Part shown: in pieces, positions 1 through 10,639 of the stretch
How positions within the stretch are numbered: position 1 is the first letter of the stretch
Layout of the letters: each line of letters starts with the position of its first letter
DNA from: WHSW01 sp963828755
Lineage (GTDB): Bacteria > Actinomycetota > Thermoleophilia > Solirubrobacterales > 70-9
Assembly (NCBI GenBank): GCA_963828755.1
Contig: CAWHFY010000024.1
Location: 62,001 to 126,000, forward strand
Direction: 5' to 3'
DNA: 64,000 nucleotides
Translations under genes and position numbers: made by a program
Notes under the pieces: generated by a model
Seen by the model: the letters and a program-made list of their open reading frames with translations, nothing else
Database searches by the model: none
Told to the model about the DNA's origin: nothing

Positions 1-1
1 G

Positions 2-889
2 GTGCGCCAACTTCTCAGCCACGAGGCGGGGTTGGTCTCGATCGACGAGCCGCTGCATTTCGACGACTTGCGGGACCTCGACTACGTCTCTCGTCTGCTC
101 GCGCGTCAGAAGCCGGCGTGGGAACCGGGAACACGACACGGGTACCACGCGATGACGATCGGCCTCTACATGCAGGAGCTGATCCGCCACGTCGACCCAG
201 CGCACCGCACCCTCGGCCGGTTCTTCGATGCGGAGATCGCGCGACCGCTCGGGATCGAGTTCTATATCGGGCTTCCGCCGGAGATTCCCGAGGAGCGGCT
301 CGCGCAGCTTCGACTCTTCACCCCGGTGCGCGCGCTCCGCGCTCTGCCTTCGGTCCCGAAGGGGTTTGTGATGCGGATCCTCTGGCCCTGGTCGCTGCTG
401 CGGAAGTCGATGCTCTTCGCGGACATGAACCCGAACGATCGCCGTTCGCTCGAGGTCGAGATTCCGGCGGGTAACGGCGTCGGGACGGCGCGTGCGATCG
501 CGCGGGCCTACTCGGCGTTCGCGGAAGGAGGGGCAGAGCTCGGCATCACTCCGGCCACGCTCGCGAGCCTCACCGCGATCAACGACCCCGAGCGTCCTCG
601 GGACGAGGTGATGGGGGTGCCCAGCTGGATGTCGCTCGGCTTCCTCCGACCCGGTCCCGAGCTCGACTGGGGCTCGAGTCGGCGTGCCTTCGGCACGCCC
701 GGCGCCGGCGGGTCGTTCGGTTTCGCCGATCCCGACACGAGGCTCGGCTTCGCCTACGTGATGAACAACATGGACTTCCACATGTTCGACGACCCGCGCG
801 AGAAAGCGCTACGCGATGCCGTGCACCGCTCCATCCGAAGGCTCTCCGGCGAAGCGGCCTCGGCGTCTGCTCAGCGGATCTTGTCGTAG
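2..889 (+). CDS. Serine hydrolase, beta-lactamase/EstB family (5' partial)
   Basis: The frame is open at the left edge, so the start and the expected SxxK nucleophile lie outside the window. The visible 295 residues begin at LLSHEAGL (residues 4-11), the segment that follows SxxK in class C beta-lactamase-like esterases and DD-peptidases. The stretch W40 to H49 (PGT..GYH) occupies the place of the Tyr-x-Asn motif, and GAGGSFGFADP near residue 235 matches the family's C-terminal active-site loop. This is probably an esterase or peptidase of the penicillin-binding fold; the substrate cannot be told. There is no sign of a signal peptide in the visible part. The stop overlaps the convergent pilC stop by 19 bp. 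Confidence 0.8.
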   Translation: MRQLLSHEAGLVSIDEPLHFDDLRDLDYVSRLLARQKPAWEPGTRHGYHAMTIGLYMQELIRHVDPAHRTLGRFFDAEIARPLGIEFYIGLPPEIPEERLAQLRLFTPVRALRALPSVPKGFVMRILWPWSLLRKSMLFADMNPNDRRSLEVEIPAGNGVGTARAIARAYSAFAEGGAELGITPATLASLTAINDPERPRDEVMGVPSWMSLGFLRPGPELDWGSSRRAFGTPGAGGSFGFADPDTRLGFAYVMNNMDFHMFDDPREKALRDAVHRSIRRLSGEAASASAQRILS

Positions 890-2103
890 ATGCTGAAGAT
901 CGGCAGGTACATCGAGATCACGATGAACCCGACGACGGCGCCCACGACGACGATCATGATCGGCTCGATCAGCGAGGTCAGCGCCTTGATCTTCGCGTCG
1001 ACCTCGGCGTCGTAGAAGTCCGCGATCTTCTCGAGCATCTGCTCGAGCTGCCCGGACTCCTCGCCGACCGCGACCATGTGCGAGACCATCGGGGGGAACA
1101 CGGCCGCCTCCTCGAGCGGCTTCGCGATCGAGCCGCCCTTCTTGACCGAGTCGTAGACGTTGTCCATCGCCTGCTGGATGACCGCGTTGCCGGCGGTCTG
1201 GCCGGAGATCTGGATCGCCTGCAGGATCGGGACGCCCGAGGACACGGTGCCGGAGAAGGTCCGCGACCAGCGCGCGAGCGCGACCTTCTGGACCACGTCG
1301 CCGATCTTCATCGGGATCCGCAGCTTGAACCGGTCCCAGGCCACCCGTCCCTTCTCGGTCTTCTTCCAGCGCACGAACACGTACGACAGCGCCGCGATCA
1401 CCGGGATCAGGATGTACCACGAGCCGGTGACCGCGTCCGAGACCCCGACGGTGATCTTGGTCATCGCCGGCAGCTCGGAGCTCTCGCCGTTCTCCTGCGA
1501 GATCTCCTCGAAGATGCCGACGAAGACCGGGACGACGAAGGCGACGATCGCGATCATCACCACGATCGCGACCGAGAAGACGATCGCCGGGTACATCATC
1601 GCCGACTTCACCTGGCGCCTCAGCGCGTCGAGCTTCTCGAGCTGGGCGGCGACCCGATCGAGCGCCTGCTCGAGCCGCCCCGACCCCTCCCCCGCCTCGA
1701 CCATCGAGCGGTAGAGCGGATCGAAGACGCCGGGCTGGCGGGTCATCGCGGCGTGCAGCGAGCTACCGGCCTCGACGTCGGCCCGCAGCGACGCGATCGC
1801 CGGCTTCAGCATCTCGTCCTCGGTCTGGTCCTCGAGCGTGTAGAGGGAGCGCAGCATCGGCATCCCGGACGCGATCAGGGTCGCGAACTGGCGCGAGAAC
1901 ACCGAGAGGTTGCGCATGTTGACGCTCTTGAAGCGCTGGAAGATGCTCTCGAGCTTCAGCGCCTCGCGCCGCTCGGAGACATCGAGGACGATCAGCCCGC
2001 GCTGGCGCAGCTGCTCGGAGACCTGAGCCTTGCTCGAGGCCTCGAGCTCGCCGCGGGACGGGACGCCCGCGAGGTCGACGGCGCGGAAGTTGAAGGTGCT
2101 CAC
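871..2103 (-). CDS. pilC: Type IV pilus inner-membrane platform protein PilC (GspF family)
   Basis: The 410-residue length and layout are those of the PilC/GspF family: two repeated GspF domains (about residues 68-190 and 270-392) and three hydrophobic segments (about 165-198, 228-246 and 385-405). PilC is the polytopic membrane platform that couples the cytoplasmic ATPases PilB and PilT to pilin assembly and disassembly. The gene starts 13 bp downstream of the pilT stop on the same strand and completes a pilB-pilT-pilC motor set. No pilin, PilM/N/O or secretin genes occur in the window, so it cannot be told whether the system makes T4P, a T2SS-like pseudopilus or a competence pilus. Confidence 0.92.
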   Translation of the reverse strand: MSTFNFRAVDLAGVPSRGELEASSKAQVSEQLRQRGLIVLDVSERREALKLESIFQRFKSVNMRNLSVFSRQFATLIASGMPMLRSLYTLEDQTEDEMLKPAIASLRADVEAGSSLHAAMTRQPGVFDPLYRSMVEAGEGSGRLEQALDRVAAQLEKLDALRRQVKSAMMYPAIVFSVAIVVMIAIVAFVVPVFVGIFEEISQENGESSELPAMTKITVGVSDAVTGSWYILIPVIAALSYVFVRWKKTEKGRVAWDRFKLRIPMKIGDVVQKVALARWSRTFSGTVSSGVPILQAIQISGQTAGNAVIQQAMDNVYDSVKKGGSIAKPLEEAAVFPPMVSHMVAVGEESGQLEQMLEKIADFYDAEVDAKIKALTSLIEPIMIVVVGAVVGFIVISMYLPIFSIYDKIR

Positions 2104-2116
2104 CGCGCGACCTGCC

Positions 2117-3289
2117 TCACATCATCGTCGCCGGAGCGCCCGACGTCGGGGCGGGCTGCGAGTGCGGGGACGGTGGGGCCTGGTCGGTGGACGAGGAGGC
2201 CTGCGTCGCGCCCGTGGCGCCGTTGGCGCCGCCGAGCAGACGCTTCAGCTCCTCGGGCACCGAGGCCCGCTGCTCGGCGAGCGAGCGGGTGATCGCCCCC
2301 TTGCGGACGAGCTGGGCGAGGCTGGCGTCCATCGTCTGCATCCCCATCGAGCCGGAGGTCTGCAGCGCCGAGTAGATCTGGTGGGTCTTGCCCTCGCGGA
2401 TCAGGTTCCGGATCGCCGGGGTCGGCACCAGGACCTCGGTCGCGCAGATGCGCCCGGCGCCGTCAGCGGTCTCGAGCAGCTGCTGGGTGATGATCCCCTG
2501 CAGCGCGATCGAGAGCTGCATCCGGACCTGGTGCTGCTGGTGAGGCGGGAAGACGTCGATGATCCGGTCGACCGTCTGCGCGGTCGACTGCGTGTGCAGG
2601 GTCGCGAACACGAGGTGGCCGGTCTCGGCTGCGGTCAGCGCAGTCGAGATCGTCTCCAAGTCGCGCATCTCGCCGACGAGGATCACGTCGGGGTCCTCGC
2701 GCAGGGCGGCGCGCAGCGCGGTCGAGAAGTCGGTCGCATCCGAGCCGATCTCGCGCTGGTTGACGAGGCAGCGGCGATGGCGGTGCAGGAACTCGATCGG
2801 GTCCTCGATCGTGAGGATGTGCTCGCTGCGATCGCGATTGATCATGTCCACCATCGACGCGAGCGTGGTCGACTTGCCCGAGCCGGTCGGCCCGGTCACG
2901 AGGACGAAGCCGCGCGGCTTGCGGGTGAACTCGGCGACCGGCGCGGGCAGGCCGAGTTCCTCGAGGCTCTGAATCTCCTGCGGGATCAGGCGGAAGGCGG
3001 CGCTAACCGAGCCGCGCTGGAAGAAGACGTTGACGCGGAAGCGGGCGAGCCCCGGGATCGCGTAGGAGAGGTCCAGCTGGCGCTCGTTCTCGAACCGCTT
3101 GCGCTGCGAGTCGTTGAGCACCGAGTAGACGATCTCCCGCGTGTCCTGCGGGGTCATCGTCGGGAAGTCGGGCAGCGGGGTGACGCGGCCGTTGACGCGC
3201 ATCGCCGGGGGCAGCCCGGGCGTGATGTGCACATCTGAGGCACGCACCTCGACCATCTGGCCGAGCACTGAGGCGAAGTCAACGCTCAC
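2117..3289 (-). CDS. pilT: Pilus retraction ATPase PilT
   Basis: Start chosen at GTG 3289, giving the N-terminus MSVDFASVLGQMVE, where PilT alignment begins; the open frame further upstream has no PilT character. Motifs in order: Walker A GPTGSGKST (about residues 133-141), an acidic Asp box, Walker B DPDVILVGEMRD, and the His box TGHLVFATLHTQST. The protein is 390 residues, against about 345-370 for typical PilT; the extra length is a Gly/Ala/Ser/Pro/Thr-rich tail after residue 350. PilT is a hexameric cytoplasmic ATPase that depolymerises pili. It lies between pilB and pilC in a leftward cluster, but a 0.5-kb insertion with an opposite-strand small gene separates it from pilB. Confidence 0.92.
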   Translation of the reverse strand: MSVDFASVLGQMVEVRASDVHITPGLPPAMRVNGRVTPLPDFPTMTPQDTREIVYSVLNDSQRKRFENERQLDLSYAIPGLARFRVNVFFQRGSVSAAFRLIPQEIQSLEELGLPAPVAEFTRKPRGFVLVTGPTGSGKSTTLASMVDMINRDRSEHILTIEDPIEFLHRHRRCLVNQREIGSDATDFSTALRAALREDPDVILVGEMRDLETISTALTAAETGHLVFATLHTQSTAQTVDRIIDVFPPHQQHQVRMQLSIALQGIITQQLLETADGAGRICATEVLVPTPAIRNLIREGKTHQIYSALQTSGSMGMQTMDASLAQLVRKGAITRSLAEQRASVPEELKRLLGGANGATGATQASSSTDQAPPSPHSQPAPTSGAPATMM

Positions 3290-3415
3290 GCCTGGACAAT
3301 CGTCATCTCGGGCAGAAAGCTTGAGCGCCGTGCAAGGCCGCCCGCGCGCGCAGGACTCTCGCGCGCCTGGACGAAAGCACGATCGTCGGCCGCCCCTTGG
3401 CACCGCGACGACTCG

Positions 3416-3782
3416 ATGCACTCCAGCGCCCTCGCACACCCCCCGCCCCTGCCGGTCAGCCAGCGTGAGCTGCTCGGGCTGATCATGGGCTGCGCGGCGC
3501 GCGACAGCGCCACCTTCAACCAGGCCGAGTTCGCCGTCGCTGCCGCCGGCGCGGCGCGACCCGCGTGGGCTCACCCGCGAGCTGCTCACCGACCTCGCGA
3601 TCCGCGGCTGGGTCGAGATCCGCGTCCGCCTCGCCGCCGGCGATGAGACGCGCGTCGAGCGCCGCCGTTGGGACTTCGAGCTCGCCTCGGACCGCAACTG
3701 GGAGCCCGAGCCGCGCACCTGCGCCTGGTACGCCCTCACCGAGAAGGGCCGCGGACGGCTCGTGCGCACCGACGGCCGCTGA
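3416..3782 (+). pseudogene. Small winged-helix-like protein, split by one frameshift
   Basis: Two overlapping rightward frames give one sensible protein of about 120 residues. The first half (from ATG 3416) reads MHSSALAHPP then QRELLGLIMGCAARDS. The second half, in another frame from about 3555, reads LTRELLTDLAIRGWVEIR then YALTEKGRGRLV and stops at 3782. The pattern 'helix, helix, RGWVE.., ALTEKGRxxL' is the look of MarR/PadR-type winged helices, but I do not recognise the family. It lies opposite to the pil genes, between pilT and pilB, and ends 3 bp from the pilB stop. The frameshift (about 3550) may be a sequencing indel, as elsewhere in this window. About 125 bp upstream (3290-3415) holds the leader of both this gene and pilT. 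Confidence 0.45.
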
Positions 3783-3785
3783 GCG

Positions 3786-5571
3786 TCAGGACGAGACGCG
3801 CGCCAGTTCGGCGACCGAGGTGACGCCGGCGCGAACCTTCGCCAGGCCATCCTCGCGGAGGCTGAGCATGCCCTCCTCGCGAGCGACCTCGGTGATCTCC
3901 GCCTCCGCGGCACCGCTCACGGTCAGGTCCTTGATCCGCTCGCTCATCTCCATCACCGAGAAGATCCCGATCCGGCCCTTGAAGCCGGTGTTGTTGCAGC
4001 GCGAGCAGCCGACCGGCTCGTAGGCCTCGAGGTCGGCCCCGACCCGGAAGCCGGACTCCCGCATCACCTCCCGGGAGAGCATCGTGCGCCGCTTGCAGTG
4101 GGTGCAGAGCTTTCGCGCCAGCCGCTGAGCGACGACGCAGTCGAGCGCCGAGGCGGTCAGGAACGGCTCGATCCCCATCTTCGAGAGCCGCACGATCGTG
4201 CCCGGGGCGTCGTTGGTGTGCAGGGTCGAGAGGACCATGTGGCCGGTGAGCGCGGACTCGATCGCGATCCGCGCGGTCTCGGCGTCGCGGATCTCGCCGA
4301 CCATGATGATGTCGGGGTCCGCGCGCAGGATCGAGCGCAGGCCGGCGGCAAAGGTCAGCCCGGCCTTGCGGTTGACGTTGATCTGGTTGACGCCCTCCAT
4401 CCGGTACTCGACCGGGTCCTCGATCGTGATGATGTTCTTCTCGACCGCGTTGAGCTTCGCGAGCGCCGCGTACAGCGAGGTCGACTTACCGGAGCCGGTC
4501 GGCCCGGTGACCAGGACAGCGCCGTGCGAGCGGGCGACCGCGGCCTCGAAGCGCTCGCGCCCGGTCCCGACCATGCCGAGCTCGTCGAGCGTGCGCAGGG
4601 CCTGCTCCTTGTCGAGGATGCGGATCGTCGCCCCCTCGCCGCGCTGGGTCGGCAGGGTCGTGATTCGCAGGTCGACCTTGCGGCCCTCGACGTTGACGCT
4701 CACGCGGCCGTCCTGCGGCACGCGCTTCTCGGCGATGTCGAGCTCGCTCATGATCTTGACGCGCGAGATCACGCCCGAGACCATCCGGCGCGGCACGCGG
4801 GCGGCCTCGTAGAGGACGCCGTCGACGCGAAAGCGGACCCGCATCTCGTCCTCGCCGGGCTCGAAGTGGATGTCGGAGGCGCCCTCGGTCGCGGCCTGGC
4901 CGAGGATCGAGTAGACGAGCTTGATCACCGGCGCGTCGTCGGCCGACTCGTGCAGCTCGGCGACCTCGCTGAGCTCCGCCTCCTCGTCCTCGTCGACCGC
5001 CTCCGTCACGGCGCTCTCGAGCGAGTTGAGCCGCTTGACCAGGGCGTCGACGTCGTCGGCGGCGGCAACCGCCATCCGGCACTTGAGCCCGGTGATCATC
5101 TGGATGTCGTCGAGCGCGAGCACGTTGGCCGGATCGACGACGGCAACCAGCAGGGTGTGCTTGTCGACGTAGCCGACCGGCACCGCCTGATAGCGGCGCG
5201 CGGAGGCGACCGAGAGCAGGTTGGCGGCCCCCATGTCGACGTGGTAGGCGCTCAGGTCGACGTGATCGAGCCCATAGCGCTCGGCGATCGCCCGCGAGAG
5301 CTGATCGGCGCTGAGCAGGTTCTGCTCGATCAGCAGGTCGTCGGCGGAGCGCCCGGCGGTGCGCGCCTCCTCGATCACCCCGTCGACGCGGCTCTCGGGT
5401 CGCGTAGCCGAGGTCGACGATGACGTCGGTCAGGAACATCGCCGAGTTGCCGTTCCCGGTCGGCTTGGTCAGCCCCGGGGTGCCGGTCTGTTCCTCGGGC
5501 TCGAGCTCGGGCGCGGTCGCCTCGTTACCCGGTGTCGGGACGGGGCGAAGGTATCCGGGGCGGTCTTCCAT
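3786..5571 (-). CDS. pilB: Pilus assembly ATPase PilB (GspE family), one frameshift near the N-terminus
   Basis: The restored protein is about 594 residues. The N-terminus (ATG 5571, MEDRPGYLRPVPTPGNE) runs to VDLGYATRE, after which a frameshift at about 5390 moves into the main frame. Then follow a GspE/MshEN-type N-domain (IEQNLLSADQLSRAIAERYG), Walker A GPTGSGKST near residue 350, Walker B DPDIIMVGEIRDAETA, the His box TGHMVLSTLHTNDAPG, and a CxxC/CxxC zinc motif (CTHCKRR and CSRCNNTGFKGR). This set distinguishes the assembly ATPase PilB from PilT. It powers pilus extension from the cytoplasmic face. The 5' end overlaps the end of aroE by 47 bp, suggesting co-transcription with the core genes upstream. 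Confidence 0.9.
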
Positions 5572-6414
5572 CTGTTCCTTGCTCTCGCGCCGCCCTGCGC
5601 ATCATCTCGATCGGTGGTTCGCGCCCGGTCCAGATCCGCAACGAGGCGGCTCCCTGGTGGACCAGGACGTCGAGCCCGTCGATCACGCGAGCACCGCGCT
5701 CCCGTGCACGGGAGGCGAGCGCCGTCTCGTACGAGCCGTAGACCAGGTCCACGACGATTTGGCTTGCGTTGACCGCATCGGCATCGAACGGCAGCTGCTT
5801 TAGGTCGCCAGGCGTTGGTGGGTGAGAGCTTGCTTGAGCGAGACCCAGGGTCGTGGCGTTGACAACCAGGTCGAAGCGGCCGATCTCAGGTTGTTCGTCG
5901 CTCGGCGCTCGACCGCTCGACCGCCACTTCGAACTCGATCGCGAGGGACTCGGCTTTTTGTCGAGTGCGGTTCCAGATCGAGACCTGCGCGCCCGCGTTG
6001 CGCAGCGCCCAGATCGCTGCGCGAGCCGAGCCGCCCGCGCCGAGCACGAGCGTCCTCATCCCCTCGACCGGGGCGCCGATCCCGCCGATGATCCCGACGG
6101 CGTCGGTGTTGTCGGCGCTGACCCGGCGCCGGCGTCCGAAGCTGAGCGTGTTCGCGGCGCCGATCTCGCGCGCGGCGGCGGAGGCCTCGTCGGCGAGCTC
6201 GAGCGCCGCGAGCTTGTGCGGCACGGTGACGTTGACGCCGGCGAAGTCGTCGTCGGGAAGCGACGCGACCAGCGCCGCGAAGTGGTCGGGGACGACCTCG
6301 ATCGCCTCGTATGACCACTTGCGCGCCAAGCCCGAGCTCGGCGAGCGCCGCGTTCTGCATCGCGGGCGAGCGCGAGTGGGCGATCGGATGGCCGAGGACG
6401 GCGAGGCGGGGCAT
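5525..6414 (-). CDS. aroE: Shikimate dehydrogenase, two frameshifts
   Basis: Converts 3-dehydroshikimate to shikimate with NADPH (aromatic amino acid pathway). The start at ATG 6414 gives MPRLAVLGHPIAHSRSP, the family's shikimate-binding SxS motif. After a frameshift at about 6333 the next frame carries VNVTVPHK (catalytic Lys), NTDAVG (Asp) and the Rossmann motif VLGAGGSARA. After a second shift near 5905 the third frame gives FDLVVNATTLGL, VDLVYG and VHQGAASLRIWTG, the expected C-terminal order. All conserved blocks are present, so the breaks look like indel errors. It lies between mltG and pilB in one leftward series. Confidence 0.88.
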
Positions 6415-6435
6415 CGCCTGGATCCTAGGCCGCGC

Positions 6436-7609
6436 TCAGCACTCGGTCGGCGAGCCGCCCTGTTCCTGCAACGCCTGCTGGTAGGCCGGCCTCGGCCTGC
6501 TGGAACTCCGCGTTGGTCTTGACGAAGACGTGCTCGCCGCAGGTGCCGGGCTTGACGACGAAGTAGTAGACGTCGGACTTGGCCGGGTTAGCCGCGGCCT
6601 CGAGCGAGGCGAGCCCCGGGTTCGCGATCGGCGTCGGCGGCAGCCCGGGGATCACCCGCGTGTTGTACGGGTCGTTCGTGTCGGCGAGCTCGGACTCGGT
6701 CAGCTGCTCGTCGTAGTTGCGCAGGTAGTAGCGAATCGTGGCGTCGATGCCGAGCGTGTCCCCGGCCTTCAGCCGGTTGTAGATCACGGCCGCGGCGAGC
6801 TTGCGCTCCTCGGGCACCTGGATCTCCTTCTCGATCATCGAAGCGATGATCAGCACGTCGTACGGGGTCAGGTTCTTCGACTTCGCGTAGGAGAGGTCGA
6901 CCTGGGAGAAGTTCTCCTGAAAGGCCGCGAGCTGCTGGTCGACCAGCTCCTTCGCCGTCTCCTTCTTGGTGATCGGGTAGGTCGCCGGGAAGAGGAAACC
7001 CTCGAGGTTGGGCGCGTTCTGGGCGTCGTACTTCTTCAGGTCGAACCCCTTGGGCGCCTTGTCGCTCGCCTTCAGGTAGTTGCCCTTGACGTTCTTTCGT
7101 CACCTCGTCGGCGATCTGGTCACGCGTCAGCCCTTCGACGATCAGCAGGTCGTTGGTCTTCGGCGCCGGCTTGGTCGCCTCGACCGGCGCAGGATCGGAT
7201 TCGGTCAGCTTGCCGACGACCTTGACGACGCCGAAGATGAGGGCGGCGAGCAGGGCGAGGAAGACGATCGCGCCGATGATGCGGCGGGCGCGCAAGGAAT
7301 CGGGGCCGCCGCTCGCCGCTCGCCGCTCGGCGGCGTCGGTTGGGCGGATGGCGCGTTGGCGTGCGTTGGCGGTGCGGGCTGGTGCGGCTGGGCCTGGTGG
7401 CGGGTCGCTCGTCGGCTCGTTGCTCGTGCTGGGGCGTGGCCGCGACCGAGGGTCTCGCCGGCTGCCGGCTCGGTGGCCTGTTGAACCTTCTCCCCCACGG
7501 ACTCGCGGCTGCCACGGCGCCTGGCCTCGCGCTCGGCGCGCCGGCGCTCGCGCTCGCGCGCCGCCTCGTCCTCGGCGAAGGGGTCGTGCCAGTCAAGCTC
7601 GTCAGTCAC
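6436..7609 (-). CDS. mltG: Endolytic transglycosylase MltG (YceG), several frameshifts
   Basis: MltG cleaves nascent glycan strands at the outer face of the membrane and helps terminate peptidoglycan polymerisation. Start GTG 7609 (TDELDWHDPFAEDEA). A long charged and Pro/Ala-rich cytoplasmic N-terminus is followed by one TM segment (IGAIVFLALLAALIFGVV), then a LysM-like part and the YceG core with IIASMIEKE (catalytic Glu), YNRLKAG, LGIDATIRY and the signature YNTRVIPGLPPTPIANPG. Frameshifts are needed between about 7300 and 7500 and at about 7098. One extra G near 6480 restores the C-terminus AYQQALQEQGG and the stop at 6436. The start overlaps the ruvX stop by 8 bp, so the two are translationally coupled. 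Confidence 0.85.
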
Positions 7610-7998
7610 CGGCTCGCTCCCGACTGGCGAGATAGGCCTCGAGCAGGTGGGCCGCGGCGAGCGCGTCACGCGGGGCACTGGCCCCGCCGCGCGCCGACTC
7701 GGTCGGCCATCCGCGTCGTCAGGCGCTCGTCGTAGGTCTCGACCGGGATCCCGGGCGAGCTCGCGGCGATCGCGTCGGCGAACTCGCGCGCGGCCTTCGC
7801 CTGGTCGCGCTCGGCCCCGTCGAGCGACACCGGCAGCCCGACCAGGATCAGCTCGGCCCCCTCCTCGGTGGCAATCCGGGCCGCCTCGCCCGGGTCGGGT
7901 GGGCTGATGACGCCGAGCGGGCGCACGATCGTGCCGCTCGGGTCGCAGATCGCCGCGCCCGCGCGCACGTCGCCGTGATCGATCGCCAGCACCCGCAT
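7602..7998 (-). CDS. ruvX: Putative pre-16S rRNA nuclease / Holliday junction resolvase-like YqgF (RuvX), one frameshift
   Basis: The start at ATG 7998 gives MRVLAIDHGD, the RNase H-like first strand with the catalytic Asp, followed by LILVGLPVSLDG and VETYDERLTT, the three signature blocks of YqgF. In E. coli the enzyme matures the 5' end of 16S rRNA. A frameshift at about 7690 restores the tail PRDALAAAHLLEAYL and a stop at 7602 that overlaps the mltG start. The family C-terminal block D-x-x-A-A-x-x-L is present. It lies 16 bp downstream of alaS; alaS-yqgF-mltG-aroE is a known actinobacterial order. Confidence 0.88.
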
Positions 7999-8014
7999 CC
8001 CAGACCTCAGAACC

Positions 8015-10639
8015 CTATGGCTCGAGCGCTCGCCGGATCGTCGCGACAGCGGCCGTGAGCGCCTCGTCGAGGCCATCCGGATTGCGCCCGCCCGCCTGCG
8101 CGGCGTCGTCGCGCCCGCCCCCTCCGCCGCCGATCAGCCCGGAGACCTCCTTGATCACAGCCGCCGCGGACAGCCCTCGATCCACCGCGGACTTCGTGAA
8201 GCTGGCGACCAGGGCGACCTTGCCGTCCGCGCGCCCGCCGAGCACGACCGCCGCGTCCCCGTGCTTTTGCTTGATCCGGTCGGCGAGGTCGAGCAGCGCT
8301 CGCTGGTCGGCGCTCCCGGTCTCGACGGCGAGCACCCTGATCCCGGCGACGTCCTCGCCCTCGGCCTCGAGGCGCTCGACCTCCTGGCCGGCCTCCTGGC
8401 GGTCCAGCTCGGCCACCTTCGCCTCGAGCTCGGCGATGCCGCTCGGCGGCGCGCCCGGCAGCGGCGAGCGCATCGCGGCGTGATCCGAGCAGCTCGCCGG
8501 CGCGGGTGAGCTCGTCGCTGCGCTCCCGGTACCAGTCGATCGCGGCGGGCCCGGTGAGCGCCTCGATCCGGCGCACGTTCGCGGCGCTCGAGCCCTCGGA
8601 GACGATCGCGACGATCCCGACCTCGGCCGTGTTGGCGACGTGCGTGCCGCCGCAGAGCTCGCGCGAGACCCCGTCGACCTCGACCATCCGCACCCAGTCG
8701 CCGTACTTCTCGCCGAACAGCGCCATCGCGCCGAGCGCCTCCGCCTCGGGCGCGCGCCATCTCCAGGGCCCGCACCGGGTGGCTCGCCTTGACCCAGTCG
8801 TTGACGCGGTCCTCAATCGCGCGCACCTCGTCGGCGTCGAGCGGCGCGCCGTGGGTGAAGTCGAAGCGCAGCTTGTCGGGGCGCACCGCCGAGCCGGCCT
8901 GGCGCACGTGGGTGCCGAGCCGCTCGCGCAGCGCGGCGTGCAGCAGGTGGGTCGCAGTGTGGTTGCGCATGGTCGCGTGGCGGCTATAGGCGTCCACGAC
9001 AGCTTCGACGGCCTGTCCGGCGACCAGTGACGAGCGACCGGAGACCCGAATCACCTGGTCGTCCCCGACTCGGTACACGTCCTCGACCGCCGCCTCGCGA
9101 GCCGTTCGCCGCCACCACTCCCGAGTCCGCCACCTGGCCGCCGCCCTCCGCGTAGAACGGGCTCTCCTCGAGCTTGAGGAGCTGGGCGTCGCCGTCGAGC
9201 TCGGCTCGCCGCCGCGACGCTGGTCGCGGCGCGCAGCTCGCTGTAACCGACGAAGGTCGTCGGGGCCGCGCCGGACGCGAACTCGATCACCGCCTGGTGG
9301 CGGTCGGGCGGCGCGTCCGCGCCACCGGCTCGGGCCCTCGTGCGCTGCTGTTCCATCAGCGCCTCAAAGCCCTCGTCGTCGACCGAGAGCCCCTGCTCGG
9401 CGAGCAGCTCCTTGGTCAGGTCATATGGAAAGCCGTAGGTGTCATGCAGCCGGAAGGCGTCCTCGGCGTCGATCCAGGAGGTGTTCGCAGCCTTCGCCTC
9501 GTCGACCAGCTTCGCCAGCAGGTCGGTGCCGCGGTCGAGCGTGCGCCCGAAGCTCTCCTCCTCGTCGGAGACCCAGCGCATGACGCTGTCGCGCTCGGCC
9601 TCGAGGTGCGGATACGCCCCCGACATCAGCTCGATCACCCGCTCAGCGAAGCGGCCGAGATACGGGGGCTCGAGCCCGAGCACCCGGCCCTGCTGGATCG
9701 CGCGCCGCATGATCCGCCGCAGCACGTAGCCGCGGTCCTCGTTCGAGGGAACGACGCCGTCGGCGATCAGGTTGACCGACCCCCGCATGTGGTCGGCGAT
9801 GATCCGCATCGCCCGGGTCACCCTGGGGTCGGATCCGTACTTGGCCCCGGAGAGCTCCTCGGCGAGCGCGATCAGAGGCGTGAACGCGTCGGTGTCGAAG
9901 ACCGAGTCGACGCCCTGCTGGATCACCGCCATCCGCTCGAGCCCGAGGCCAGTGTCGATGTTGCGCTGAGGGAGGTCGGTCAGCGAGCCGTCCTCGCGCA
10001 GCTCGTAGGTCATCATCACGTGGTTCCAGTACTCGAGGAAGCGATCGGTGTCGTCGCCCGGCCGCAGGTCGTCGGAACCGAACTCAGGCCCGCGGTCGAT
10101 GTACATCTCCGAGCACGGCCCGCAGGGGCCGGTCGCGCCCGCCTGCCAGAAGTTGTCGGAGGCCGGCAGGCGGACGATCCGCTCGTCGGGGACGCCGATC
10201 TCGCGCCAGATCTCGATCGACTCCTCGTCGGGACCGAGACCGAGCTCTTCGTCGCCGGCGAACACGGTCACCCAGATCCGCTCCGGGTCGAAGCCGAAGC
10301 CGCCGGTCGAGAGCTCCCAGCCGTAGTCGCAGCGCCTCGGCCTTGAAGTAGTCGCCGAACCGAGAAGTTGCCGAGCATCTCGAAGAACGTCAGGTGTCGC
10401 TTGGTCGTCCCGACGACCTCGATGTCGACCGTGCGAAAGGTGCGCTGGGCGGAGGTCAGCCGCGGGCTCGGCGGCTGCTCGCGGCCCTCGAAGTAGGGCT
10501 TGAACTGCTGCATCCCCGCAACTGTGAGCAGGGTCGAGGTGTCCTCACTTGCGGGGACCAGCGAGGATGAAGGCACGCGCAGGTGGCCCCGCTGCTCGAA
10601 GAAGGAGAGAAATGCTTCGCGGATCTCGTCGGACCTCAT
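8015..10639 (-). CDS. alaS: Alanine-tRNA ligase, broken by at least four frameshifts
   Basis: Charges tRNA-Ala and edits mischarged Ser/Gly. ATG 10639 (MRSDEIREAFLSFFEQRGH) was chosen over GTG 10645. The catalytic N-domain motifs TFRTVDIEVVG and FFEMLGNFS lie in one frame. The next frame holds GATGPCGPCSEMYID, the long anticodon-helix region and LHDTYGFPYDLT. The editing domain has its zinc ligands HTATHLLH and CGGTHVAN, and the C-terminal DHHA1 part ends at VSGLIGGGGGGRDDAAQAGG. Frame changes fall near 10345, 9230, 8760 and 8480. All functional blocks of an essential single-copy enzyme are present, which argues for sequence errors rather than decay. Confidence 0.9.
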
